64,000 nucleotides of DNA from Moraxellaceae bacterium (GTDB lineage Bacteria > Pseudomonadota > Gammaproteobacteria > Pseudomonadales > Moraxellaceae), in NCBI GenBank assembly GCA_029237815.1, contig JAQZBP010000002.1:62001-126000 (forward strand), read 5' to 3'. Positions 19,506 to 27,360 of this stretch are shown here, piece by piece (position 1 is the first letter of the stretch; each line of letters starts with the position of its first letter). The notes beneath the pieces were generated by a model. It ran no database searches and was not told the origin of the DNA. It saw only the letters and a program-made list of their open reading frames with translations. The position numbers were made by a program, and so were the translations under genes.

Positions 19506-20525
19506 ATGAAAATTCGCTGGCATGTGCTGAAGGGGCATCCCGAGGCCCCGCTCCTCGTCCTGGACCTCGCCGTCCTGCTCCTGATTTCCGTCAACCTGCT
19601 CTGGCTGCTGGTCGATGCACTGCTGCTCGGCTCCGGGCTCGGCGTGCTGCTGGGCGAGCACTTCCCCGACGTCATGGCGAGCTACGAGAACGTCTGGCAT
19701 AAGCGCCTGCAGCGCTACGACAGCTACTTCACGCTCTTCCTGGTCGGCGAGCTGCTGCTGCGCTGGGCCATCGCCATCGTGCGGCGCACTTACCACCGCT
19801 GGTTCTTTTATCCCTTCGTCAACTGGTACGACGTGCTGGGCTGTATCCCGCTGCCCTTTTTCCGCGCGTTGCGTTTGCTACGCATCGTGTCCATCGTTTA
19901 TCGCCTGCACCGGATGGGCATCGCCGATGCCTCGCAGGTAGCACTGTTCCGCGTCCTGCACCGCTACTACCGCATCCTGATCGAGGAACTGTCGGACCGC
20001 ATCGTCATCAACGTGCTGGACGGCGTGCAGCGCGAGATCAACAGCGGCGGCGCGGCTACGCATCGCATCGCCGACGACGTGCTGCGCCCGCAGCGCGGCG
20101 TCATCGTGCCCTGGCTCGCCGACCTCATCGCCGACACCGGCGCCCATGCCCACGCGCTCCACCGCGAGCGGCTCGCCCGCTACCTCGATACGGTCGTGCG
20201 CGATGCCGTGGCACAGAATCCCGACCTCCAGAAACTGAAGCGCCGCCTGCTCTTCGCCGGCCCCACACTGGAGGACGAGCTGCAGCGCATCATCGCCGGC
20301 CTGCTGGCCGATGCGCTCGACCGTGCGCTCACCGACCTCGGCCAGCGCGGCAACGCCGCGGCCCAGGACGTCGCCGCCGGCCTCTTCGACACCCTCACCG
20401 CGCCGCACGAAGAGCGCGACGAGGCCATCCGCCAGATCCTTCTCGATGCCATCGAGCTCATCAAGCTGCAGGTCGGCGTGCAGCAGTGGAAACAGTCCGG
20501 CCTGTCCGGGGAGGACGGCCGCTAG
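19506..20525 (+). CDS. Voltage-sensor-like membrane protein without a pore domain
   Basis: A 339-residue protein whose first 140 residues look like the S1-S4 voltage sensor of ion channels: S1 about 16-43; S2 about 72-92 with E82-LLL-R86; S3 about 103-117 (FVNWYDVLGCIPL, Asp109); and S4 about 119-137, where Arg occurs at 120, 123, 126, 133 and 136. No S5-pore-S6 segment or selectivity filter follows. Instead about 200 mostly helical soluble residues complete the chain. This might be an ion-transporter-like regulator or a proton-channel-type VSD, but neither is proven. AAGGAG lies five bases before the ATG. The next gene, 105 bases on, belongs to the unrecognised three-member family described below. 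Confidence 0.7.
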   Translation: MKIRWHVLKGHPEAPLLVLDLAVLLLISVNLLWLLVDALLLGSGLGVLLGEHFPDVMASYENVWHKRLQRYDSYFTLFLVGELLLRWAIAIVRRTYHRWFFYPFVNWYDVLGCIPLPFFRALRLLRIVSIVYRLHRMGIADASQVALFRVLHRYYRILIEELSDRIVINVLDGVQREINSGGAATHRIADDVLRPQRGVIVPWLADLIADTGAHAHALHRERLARYLDTVVRDAVAQNPDLQKLKRRLLFAGPTLEDELQRIIAGLLADALDRALTDLGQRGNAAAQDVAAGLFDTLTAPHEERDEAIRQILLDAIELIKLQVGVQQWKQSGLSGEDGR

Positions 20526-20630
20526 GACATTGGTATCAATAATGTTGGGACGGCTTGCCAGCGCCCCTGCGCATTCCATAGGCTGTCTCCGTGTTTTCCA
20601 TGGATAGCCACGCCGACAGAGGAACTGATC

Positions 20631-21332
20631 ATGAGCGTGCACATTGCCTTCGTGTCGTCACCCGACCTGCGCCGCCACTCCGAACATCTCATTCACCAGG
20701 TCGAGACCGGCACGCAGGAGCCGCTGGCCGACCTGATGATCAAGACGATCAACACTTTCACAGACGAGATCCTGCGCGTCTTCTTCATCGACCTGATCGA
20801 CCTGCTGCACCTCAATCCACTGCTCGCGCGTGTCATCCACGGCTCGGTCGCCACCATCAAGACCACCATCCACGGCGTATCGCGCTCCATCATCCACCGC
20901 CTCGACAACCGGCAGCTCCTCCCCCTCGCCGACTACATGGGCAGCGTCATGCTGACGGCGCCAGACACCAGCGGCGATCCCACCCCCTATGTCGGCTTTC
21001 CGCTCAACGAGGCCACGCAGATCCGCCTGCAGAACCTGATGCACGTGATGCGCCGCGACGACCCCAAACTGCATGAGCCTGAGCTCGCTGCCGTCCTCAA
21101 CGAAATCACCGATCGCGCGCTCGACGTGTACATGCTGACGCCGCTTGAGCTGCTCAAGCTCGGCCTCATCATGCGCAAGGCCACCGAAGGCGGCGTCTCC
21201 GTCGTCCGTGGCGCGATCCACCTGATCATCCGGCGCGTCCTGCCCGACCTCGACGGCGCGCAACTGCTGGCCGTGGCCAACCACCTCGGCGGCCTGGTGC
21301 TGGCCGACGGCAAGCCTTACCGCGAGCACTGA
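20631..21332 (+). CDS. Unrecognised helical protein, family member 1 of 3
   Basis: A 233-residue cytosolic protein, mostly helical by composition, with no signal peptide or clear membrane span. I do not recognise the family. It aligns nearly collinearly with the products at 28881-29549 and 29655-30317: IAF at residues 5-7, EP at 30-31, TDE at 44-46, IKTTIHGVSRSII at 76-88, GFPLNEATQIRLQNLM near 122-137, LGLIMRKATEGGV near 177-189 and a closing RRVLPDLDGAQLLAVANHLGG. It is the most divergent of the three and has a short extra C-terminal tail. GAGGAA stands six bases before the ATG. It follows the voltage-sensor-like gene on the same strand. Function unknown. Confidence 0.75.
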   Translation: MSVHIAFVSSPDLRRHSEHLIHQVETGTQEPLADLMIKTINTFTDEILRVFFIDLIDLLHLNPLLARVIHGSVATIKTTIHGVSRSIIHRLDNRQLLPLADYMGSVMLTAPDTSGDPTPYVGFPLNEATQIRLQNLMHVMRRDDPKLHEPELAAVLNEITDRALDVYMLTPLELLKLGLIMRKATEGGVSVVRGAIHLIIRRVLPDLDGAQLLAVANHLGGLVLADGKPYREH

Positions 21333-21338
21333 GCCGTC

Positions 21339-21368
21339 TTGACCGGCAGGCGCGCACGGTCCTACAGT
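21339..21368 (+). promoter_or_regulatory. Candidate sigma-70 promoter for the PA4642-family gene
   Basis: TTGACC (21339-21344) and TACAGT (21363-21368) with an 18-base spacer, 36 bases before the start codon of the downstream gene. This is sequence match only. Confidence 0.45.
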
Positions 21369-21403
21369 GCGCGCCTTTCACGAGCAGATCCGCGGAGAAA
21401 GTC

Positions 21404-21691
21404 ATGGGTGTTTCGCAACCGGCCCGATTTGGCGAAGACTGGAGCGACGAGCGCGTCAGGGGCTACCTGAACCGCGAGGCGCCGGCCGGGGAAAATCCCG
21501 ATTTCCATGCGCTGATGACGGCGTACAAGCACATGCGGCCCCACGACTTCGAGCGCTTCATCGCCTTCTTCAAAGCCACCGGCCGCGACGTGAACGCACG
21601 CAACGGCCTCGACCTGTCCCTGCTGGACATCGTGCGGACCCATCCGAAGTCCGGTGATTTCGTCGCCATCCTGGAAGCAGCACAGGGCTGA
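21404..21691 (+). CDS. PA4642-family small protein
   Basis: A 95-residue soluble protein resembling the PA4642 family of Pseudomonas and relatives: RFGEDWSDERVRGYL at the N-terminus, then HDFERFIAFFKATGRDVNA and LDLSLLDIVRTH. The middle-to-end part reads like a small helical, ankyrin-repeat-like unit (FFKATGRDVNARNGLDLSL). No biochemical role is established for the family to my knowledge. It has its own candidate promoter and a strong terminator directly after it, so it is probably a single-gene transcript. Confidence 0.85.
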   Translation: MGVSQPARFGEDWSDERVRGYLNREAPAGENPDFHALMTAYKHMRPHDFERFIAFFKATGRDVNARNGLDLSLLDIVRTHPKSGDFVAILEAAQG

Positions 21692-21737
21692 GGTGCCACG
21701 CCAGGCCACCTATGCGGGCAGACCGGCAGGCTTAGCC

Positions 21738-21766
21738 AGAAAGGCGGGGGGACCCGCCTTTCTAAT
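21738..21766 (+). terminator. Rho-independent terminator after the PA4642-family gene
   Basis: Perfect 11-bp stem AGAAAGGCGGG / CCCGCCTTTCT (21738-21748 and 21753-21763) with a four-base loop GGGA, followed by an AT-rich AATTT. The T tract is short, but the stem is very stable. Confidence 0.75.
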
Positions 21767-21891
21767 TTGCGATTGCGCCGATTCGCCGGTGTCCCTGGGG
21801 TGCGGGCATTGCGCGAGGTTACCGGGACGTGCTGACTTGTCCTCACCACAGCGACTCCCCCACAACATCATGAAGCGACCAGCGCAGCTCC

Positions 21892-22833
21892 ATGACAGCC
21901 GCTCCTGACGAAAGCCCCTGGTGTCGCTGGCGGACTCCCGTCGTGAGGGACCTTGCCTGGGCACTGGCGAGTCCGCCTCTGCTGCTGGCGCCAACCCCGT
22001 CAGTCGAATGGCTGGACGCTGCATGGGGAGAGCGTGCCTGGCAGGCCAGCGAGGACTGGCTTGCGGCCCTCGACCGCGATCCCTCGGTCCTGTCGGCGGC
22101 GCTGGGCCGGCGCCCCGGGCGCCTTGGCGGCTACTTCGAGGCCCTGCTCGCTTGCTGGCTCGCCTGGCCCGGCAATCCGCTCTTCCGCCTGGTCCGTCAT
22201 GGCCTGCCCGTGCGGGTCGGCAAGCGCACTGTCGGCGAGCTGGACTTCCTCGTGGAGGACCGCCTGACCGGCGAGCTCCAGCACTGGGAGGTGGCCGTAA
22301 AGTTCTACCTCGGCATCGCGCCGGGCGGGGCTCATGCCGACTGGATCGGCCCGGGCCAACGGGATCGCCTCGACCTGAAGGTGGATCACCTGATGCGGCA
22401 CCAGCTTCCGCTCAGCCAGCTCCCCGAGGGTCTCGGGGCACTAAGCGAAGCCGGCCTCGAGCGACCGCGCCCGATCTGCCTGCTGCGGGGCCGACTTTTC
22501 TATCCCCACGGTGCCAGGCACAACGACTGGGAGCCGGCCAATGCCGCACCCGATCATCTCCGCGGCTGGTGGATGCCGCTGCCAGCGTTTGCCCACCACT
22601 ACGCGGCGGAGGCAGTTGCCTGGATACGGCTGCCGCGAGAGCACTGGCTGGCGCCGGTGGCCTCTCCGCCTGTCCGTATTGGTGAAGCACTGACGGCCCA
22701 GCAACTGGTTGAGACCCTCGAAGCCGCTGCCGATAATCGGGCAGCCGCCGTGGTCGGCCTGGTCGATGGCCAGGAGGTCAGCCGCGGCTTCATCACCCCG
22801 CCCCAATGGCCCTGGAACCCCGAATCCGCATGA
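21892..22833 (+). CDS. DUF1853 family protein, nuclease-like fold
   Basis: A 313-residue cytosolic protein of the DUF1853 family. Diagnostic segments are PVVRDLAWALASPPLL near residues 16-31, GRLGGYFEALLACWL (77-91), VGELDFLVEDRLTGEL (114-129) and HWEVAVKFYLGI (131-142). Asp118, Glu133 and Lys137 resemble the acidic/lysine centre of PD-(D/E)XK-type folds, so nuclease-like activity is possible but unproven. Its stop codon overlaps the start of the DUF2804 gene by four bases (ATGA), so the two are translationally coupled. Confidence 0.85.
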   Translation: MTAAPDESPWCRWRTPVVRDLAWALASPPLLLAPTPSVEWLDAAWGERAWQASEDWLAALDRDPSVLSAALGRRPGRLGGYFEALLACWLAWPGNPLFRLVRHGLPVRVGKRTVGELDFLVEDRLTGELQHWEVAVKFYLGIAPGGAHADWIGPGQRDRLDLKVDHLMRHQLPLSQLPEGLGALSEAGLERPRPICLLRGRLFYPHGARHNDWEPANAAPDHLRGWWMPLPAFAHHYAAEAVAWIRLPREHWLAPVASPPVRIGEALTAQQLVETLEAAADNRAAAVVGLVDGQEVSRGFITPPQWPWNPESA

Positions 22834-23864
22834 CGCTCCCTGCCCACACACTCTCCGCCAGCGCCCCCCTCATCGTCGACGGACAGCCCCGTTTCGGCTA
22901 CTTCGACGGCTCCCTGCGCCACATCAACCGCGGCGACTTCCGCCTGCGTACGCCGTTCGGCAAAAAGGCCAGCCGCTTTGCGGACTGGGTCGGCTTCAAG
23001 GAGTTCCAGTATTTCGGCGTCACCAACGGCCGCTTCGTCTGCGGCTGCGCCCTCGCCCACCTGCGCTATGTCGGGGCTGCCTTCGTCTATGTCTACGACC
23101 TCGAGACCGGAGAACTCTTCTCGCGCTCGCTGCGCAGCCCGCTCGGGGTCGGCATGACCCTGGCCGACAACCCCGTCGAAGGCGAAAGCCGCTTCCGCTT
23201 CCTGGATGCGGATATCTGCATGCGCTACGAAGGCGCGCCCCGGCGCAAGTCCATGACCATCCGCATCGGCAAGGATTTCGCGCTGGACGCCTCCATGCCC
23301 GAAGACGGCTTCGAGCCCATGTCCATCAGCACGCGCATCGGCTACACGGGCTGGGTCTACACCAACAAGACCGCCTGCCTGGCCGTACAGGGCACGCTCC
23401 AGTGGAAGGGCCAGCGCCACGACCTCGCAGCGCTGCGCTCGCTGGGCCACCACGACTTCTCCACCGGCTTCATGCGGCGCGAGACCTTCTGGAACTGGGC
23501 CTGCTTCTCCGGCATGAGCGGCGAGCACCGCCTCGGCATCAACCTTTCCTGTGGCGTCAACGAGACCAGCTTCACAGAGAACTGCGTGTGGGTGGACGGC
23601 AAGCTCATCAAGGTCAACCTGACCCGCTTCGAGTTCGACGAGGACGACATCCTGAAGGACTGGCGCGTATGGTCGGACGACGGCCAGGTCGAGCTGCGTT
23701 TCAGGGGGCTGGGACTACACCGCGAGTACATGAACGCCGGTGTCATGGCCAGCAAGTTCCGCCAGCTTTTTGGCCATTTCGAGGGTGAGCTGCGGGTGAA
23801 TGGCAAGGTCATTCCCATCCGGGGCATCCCGGGTTTCGTGGAAGACCAGTACATCAAGTGGTAA
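22830..23864 (+). CDS. DUF2804 family protein
   Basis: A 344-residue beta-rich protein of the DUF2804 family, with the expected opening (LIVDGQPRFGYFDGSL), the segment GYTGWVYTNKTACLAVQG and the H-rich GHHDFSTGFMRRETFWNWA. Proteins of this family resemble lipocalin-like, tocopherol-cyclase-type beta folds and are often found in lipid-related settings; the function is unknown. The ATG at 22830 overlaps the previous stop; an alternative ATG lies 24 bases earlier but lacks a ribosome site. It has no signal peptide. Confidence 0.85.
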   Translation: MTLPAHTLSASAPLIVDGQPRFGYFDGSLRHINRGDFRLRTPFGKKASRFADWVGFKEFQYFGVTNGRFVCGCALAHLRYVGAAFVYVYDLETGELFSRSLRSPLGVGMTLADNPVEGESRFRFLDADICMRYEGAPRRKSMTIRIGKDFALDASMPEDGFEPMSISTRIGYTGWVYTNKTACLAVQGTLQWKGQRHDLAALRSLGHHDFSTGFMRRETFWNWACFSGMSGEHRLGINLSCGVNETSFTENCVWVDGKLIKVNLTRFEFDEDDILKDWRVWSDDGQVELRFRGLGLHREYMNAGVMASKFRQLFGHFEGELRVNGKVIPIRGIPGFVEDQYIKW

Positions 23865-23908
23865 GGGCGCAGTAGGATTGCGCCAGTAACCCGGAAAGGA
23901 AGCACACC

Positions 23909-24445
23909 ATGCGCCACCTGATCGTCGCCGTCCTGCTCATGCTCGCCCTTCCCTCCGCCGGACTGGCGGAAGGGAAATGGGTCGGCGCTCCGGCACCTGT
24001 GCTGCGCCTCCCTGACCAGGACGGCAAACTCCGCTCCGTGGCTGACTTCAAGGGCCAGTGGATCGCCCTGTACTTCTATCCCAAGGACAACACGCCCGGC
24101 TGCACGCAGGAGGCCAAGCGCTTCCGCGACCGCTGGGCCGACTTCCGCAAGGCCGGCATCATGGTGATTGGCGCCAGCCTGGACGGCGTGGCGTCACACA
24201 AGCGCTTCGCCACCGACCTCGGCCTTCCGTTCCCGCTGCTGGCGGACGAGAAGCACGAACTGGCTTCTGCCATGGGGGTGCTGCGCGGCATGGGGCCCTT
24301 GCGCCATGCCGGCCGCGAAACCTTCCTGATCGACCCGGAAGGCACCATCGTCTATCACTACCCGGACGTCGATACGGCCCGGCATGCCGAGCAGGTCCTG
24401 CAGGACGTGGCAAGGCTGTCTGCGAAGTCCGCTGCCCGACACTGA
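23909..24445 (+). CDS. Exported one-cysteine peroxiredoxin (PrxQ/BCP-like)
   Basis: A 178-residue AhpC/TSA-family peroxidase that would reduce peroxides in the periplasm. Residues 1-20 form a signal peptide (LLMLALPSAGLA). The peroxidatic cysteine is Cys65 in YPKDNTPGCTQEAKRF. The BCP/PrxQ resolving cysteine five residues later is replaced by Lys70, and no other cysteine exists in the protein, so it must work as a 1-Cys enzyme and need an external thiol partner. Most BCP-type proteins are cytoplasmic, so the export signal is notable. GGAAAGGAAG precedes the ATG. Confidence 0.9.
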   Translation: MRHLIVAVLLMLALPSAGLAEGKWVGAPAPVLRLPDQDGKLRSVADFKGQWIALYFYPKDNTPGCTQEAKRFRDRWADFRKAGIMVIGASLDGVASHKRFATDLGLPFPLLADEKHELASAMGVLRGMGPLRHAGRETFLIDPEGTIVYHYPDVDTARHAEQVLQDVARLSAKSAARH

Positions 24446-24602
24446 CCGTATTGCCTCCGGCGATGCCCTGCCCGACACTGATTCCGGTCGGCGTTGCGCG
24501 CAGGATTTCCGGCCTTTTGATGGCTGGTTGCTATTGAGACGCTCGTGCTAGTGTCCGCCCTGTCCAATCCACGGGCCTCCCGGCCCAACCAGAGAGATCG
24601 TA

Positions 24603-25895
24603 GTGAAGCTGTTCTCCACCAATACCTGCCGCGTGCCCGCCGACCTGTCCGGCGTCACCACCGTTGATTTCGCAAGCGAAACCGTCCCCGAGGCCGCCGG
24701 CTTCCGGCCCGGCCAGGTCGAGGCCATCTGGTCTGCTGTCGAGGGCCTGTACGAGACAGGCATTTCACCTGCCATCACGTTCTGCCTGCGCCGCCAGGGC
24801 AAGATCGTCCTCAACCGTGCCATCGGCCATGCCCGGGGCAACGGCCCCGACGACAGCGCCGCAACGCCTAAGATCCTGGCAACACCCGACACGCCGGTCT
24901 GCCTGTTCTCGGCGTCCAAGGCCATCACGGCCATGCTGATCCACCTGCTGGACGAGCGCGGCCTCATCGACCTGCTGGACCCGATCAGCCACTACATTCC
25001 GGAATACGGGGTCAACGGCAAGAAGAACGCCACCATCTATCACCTGCTGGCCCATCGCGGCGGCATTCCCAAGCTGTCCGGCGACTTCGACCCGGAAATG
25101 CTCTACGACCTCGATGCCATCATGCGCGAGCTCTGCGCCGCCCGGCCGGTGGCACCCTCCGGCCACCGCGTGGCCTATCACGCCATCACGGCCGGCTACA
25201 TCTTCGGCGAGATCATTGAACGCGTGACCGGCATGAGCGTGCGCGAGTTCCTGCGCGAGGCCGTCGGCGAGCCCATGGGCATGCGCTTTTTCAACTACGG
25301 TCTGCCCGAACAGGACCGCCCGCTGGCCGCGCAGAACTACGCCACCGGCTTCAAGCCCGTGGGCCCGGTCAACATGTACATCCAGAACATCCTGGGCGGC
25401 GACCTCGAGCTGGCCGTGAACATGACCAACGACCCGCGCTTCATGGACACCATCTGCCCGGCCGGCAACATCTACGCCACCGCCGAGGAGGCCGGACGCT
25501 TCTTCCAGATGCTGCTGGATGGCGGCCGCTACCAGGACAAGCAGATCTTTCAGCCCATGACCATCAAGCGGGCCCTGATCGAGGTCGGCCGGCCGGAGCT
25601 GGACCGCTCCCTGCTCATCCCGATGCGCTACTCCATGGGGATGATGTTGGGCAACAGCCCGGTGGGTCTGTACGGTCCCATGACCCGCAAGGCCTTTGGC
25701 CACCTCGGCCTGACCAATATCTTCTGCTGGGGCGACCCGGAGCGGGACACTTCGGTCTCCCTGCTCACCACCGGCAAGCCCCTGGTTGGAACCCATATGC
25801 CGGCCCTGGGCAAGCTCCTGTTCACCCTCTCGACCCAATGCCCGAAAAAGCCGGCCGGGGCCAGCAGCGAGGACCAGCCGGAGCTGGTTATCTGA
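24603..25895 (+). CDS. Beta-lactamase-fold serine hydrolase/esterase
   Basis: A 430-residue member of the class C beta-lactamase/EstB-like hydrolases. The SxxK catalytic motif is S103-A-S-K106 in LFSASKAITAML, followed by LDPISHYIPEYG and LLAHRGGIPKL. The second motif appears as AYHAITAGYIFGEIIERVTG (Tyr-based). A C-terminal GHLGL could supply the third (H-x-G) element. No signal peptide is evident, favouring an intracellular esterase or transesterase. The start is a GTG with GAGAGA six bases upstream. Substrate unknown. Confidence 0.88.
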   Translation: MKLFSTNTCRVPADLSGVTTVDFASETVPEAAGFRPGQVEAIWSAVEGLYETGISPAITFCLRRQGKIVLNRAIGHARGNGPDDSAATPKILATPDTPVCLFSASKAITAMLIHLLDERGLIDLLDPISHYIPEYGVNGKKNATIYHLLAHRGGIPKLSGDFDPEMLYDLDAIMRELCAARPVAPSGHRVAYHAITAGYIFGEIIERVTGMSVREFLREAVGEPMGMRFFNYGLPEQDRPLAAQNYATGFKPVGPVNMYIQNILGGDLELAVNMTNDPRFMDTICPAGNIYATAEEAGRFFQMLLDGGRYQDKQIFQPMTIKRALIEVGRPELDRSLLIPMRYSMGMMLGNSPVGLYGPMTRKAFGHLGLTNIFCWGDPERDTSVSLLTTGKPLVGTHMPALGKLLFTLSTQCPKKPAGASSEDQPELVI

Positions 25896-25983
25896 CCGGA
25901 AGCAGGGTTTGAGCCTGACGTAATTCCGACAGACTTCCTGCTTAAATTGATCCCGGGCAATCGCCCAAGCGCGACCGAGCCCG

Positions 25984-25989
25984 TATAAT
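25984..25989 (+). promoter_or_regulatory. Perfect -10 box upstream of the desaturase gene
   Basis: TATAAT, 33 bases before the desaturase start codon, within an otherwise GC-rich stretch. The sequence 16-18 bases upstream (around 25961) does not resemble a -35 box, so an activator may be needed. Confidence 0.45.
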
Positions 25990-26021
25990 GAACACGCGTT
26001 TACAATTGAGGACCGCACCTG

Positions 26022-27167
26022 ATGACGACTTCCGTCGCCGAACGCCCGCCTGTTAACTGGCCGGCTGCCATCGTTCTGACCGCCACGCCTCTTGCGGCGG
26101 CCACGGTGATCCCCTGGTATTCCTTCAACTTCGATTTCAGCGTCGCCGCCTGGCTCAGCTTCATCGTGCTGCTGACCTTCAACGGCCTGTCCATCACCGG
26201 CGGCTACCACCGCCTGTGGGCGCATCGCGCCTACGAAGCCCACTGGTCGCTGCGCATTTTCTTCATGCTTTTCGGCGCCATGGCCATCCAGAACAGCATC
26301 CTGATCTGGGGCTCCAGCCACCGCACGCACCATCGCCATGTCGATGCCGTGGATGAGGACCCTTACTCCATCAATCGCGGCTTCTGGTTCGCCCATATCG
26401 GCTGGATGCTGCGCAGCTACGAGTCGGGCAAGCCGAACTTCAGCAATGCCAACGACCTGCTGAACGACAAGATCGTGATGTTCCAGCACAACCATTACCT
26501 GGCCATCGTGCTGGCCATGAACATCGGCCTGCCGCTGGCACTCGGCTGGATGCTGGGCGACCTCTGGGGCGTGTTCCTGCTGGGCGGCCTGCTGCGTCTC
26601 GTCGTCAGCCACCATGTCACCTTCTTCATCAACTCCCTCTGCCACATGTGGGGCACCCGCCCCTACACCGACGAGAACACCGCCCGCGACAACCCGGTGC
26701 TGGCCGTTTTCACCTGGGGCGAGGGCTATCACAACTATCACCACATCTTCCAGTACGACTACCGTAATGGCGTGAAGTGGTGGCAGTACGACCCCACCAA
26801 GTGGCTCATCCTCTCCCTGTCCTGGGTGGGCATCACGAAGAACCTGAAGCGCTGCTCCGACTTCGCCATCCAGAAGGCCCAGCTCACCATGCAGTTCAAG
26901 CGTGCCGAGCAGCAGATCATCCGCAAGCAGGGCCGCAAGGCCGATGTGGAGGCACTGCGGGCAAAGATGGCGCACGAGTACGAGATGTTCACGGCCTCGC
27001 TGCAGGAATGGGCCAAGGTCAAAGAAGAGTGGTATGGCCAGAAGAAGGCCGAACTCCAGCAGAAGTGGGAAGATGCGGCGTTCCGCGACCGCTTCAAGGA
27101 AATCGAGTACCGCTTGAAGCAGCAACGCAAGCGCATGCGCCTGCTGACTGCGGAAGCGGCTGCCTGA
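26022..27167 (+). CDS. Acyl-CoA/acyl-lipid delta-9-type fatty acid desaturase
   Basis: Membrane di-iron desaturase that introduces a double bond into fatty acyl chains. The three histidine boxes are complete: H63-RLWA-H68, H100-RTHH (HRTHH) and GYHNYHH in the second half. Hydrophobic pairs flank them at about 16-58, 76-96 and 165-205. The last about 100 residues (from QKAQLTMQFKRAEQQ onward) are an unusual charged, probably coiled-coil extension beyond the desaturase core (381 residues in total). A perfect -10 box lies upstream and a terminator immediately downstream, so it is probably monocistronic. Confidence 0.93.
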   Translation: MTTSVAERPPVNWPAAIVLTATPLAAATVIPWYSFNFDFSVAAWLSFIVLLTFNGLSITGGYHRLWAHRAYEAHWSLRIFFMLFGAMAIQNSILIWGSSHRTHHRHVDAVDEDPYSINRGFWFAHIGWMLRSYESGKPNFSNANDLLNDKIVMFQHNHYLAIVLAMNIGLPLALGWMLGDLWGVFLLGGLLRLVVSHHVTFFINSLCHMWGTRPYTDENTARDNPVLAVFTWGEGYHNYHHIFQYDYRNGVKWWQYDPTKWLILSLSWVGITKNLKRCSDFAIQKAQLTMQFKRAEQQIIRKQGRKADVEALRAKMAHEYEMFTASLQEWAKVKEEWYGQKKAELQQKWEDAAFRDRFKEIEYRLKQQRKRMRLLTAEAAA

Positions 27168-27183
27168 TCCTCAATGCATTGAA

Positions 27184-27209
27184 AGAGCCGGCGGTATGCC
27201 GGCTTTTTC
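27184..27209 (+). terminator. Rho-independent terminator after the desaturase gene
   Basis: Stem AGCCGGC / GCCGGCT (27186-27192 and 27198-27204), loop GGTAT, followed by a TTTTT tract. Confidence 0.85.
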
Positions 27210-27360
27210 ATGCCTGCTGTTTAGCGCTCGCACCAGCCGAGGCCGTGTGCGCCCCGTGACCCGCCCTCCCCGCCGCAAAGCTGCCTCGAAGCAGCTATGT
27301 TGACTTGAGTTGATGCATCCATTACCGCAGGCTTCCTGTTCTGCCGGACGGTCACTACCC

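Noticed and set aside
24765-27125. Long open minus-strand frame of 786 residues
   Set aside because: Low-complexity His/Gln/Val-rich antisense of the serine hydrolase and desaturase genes, both of which have full family motifs.
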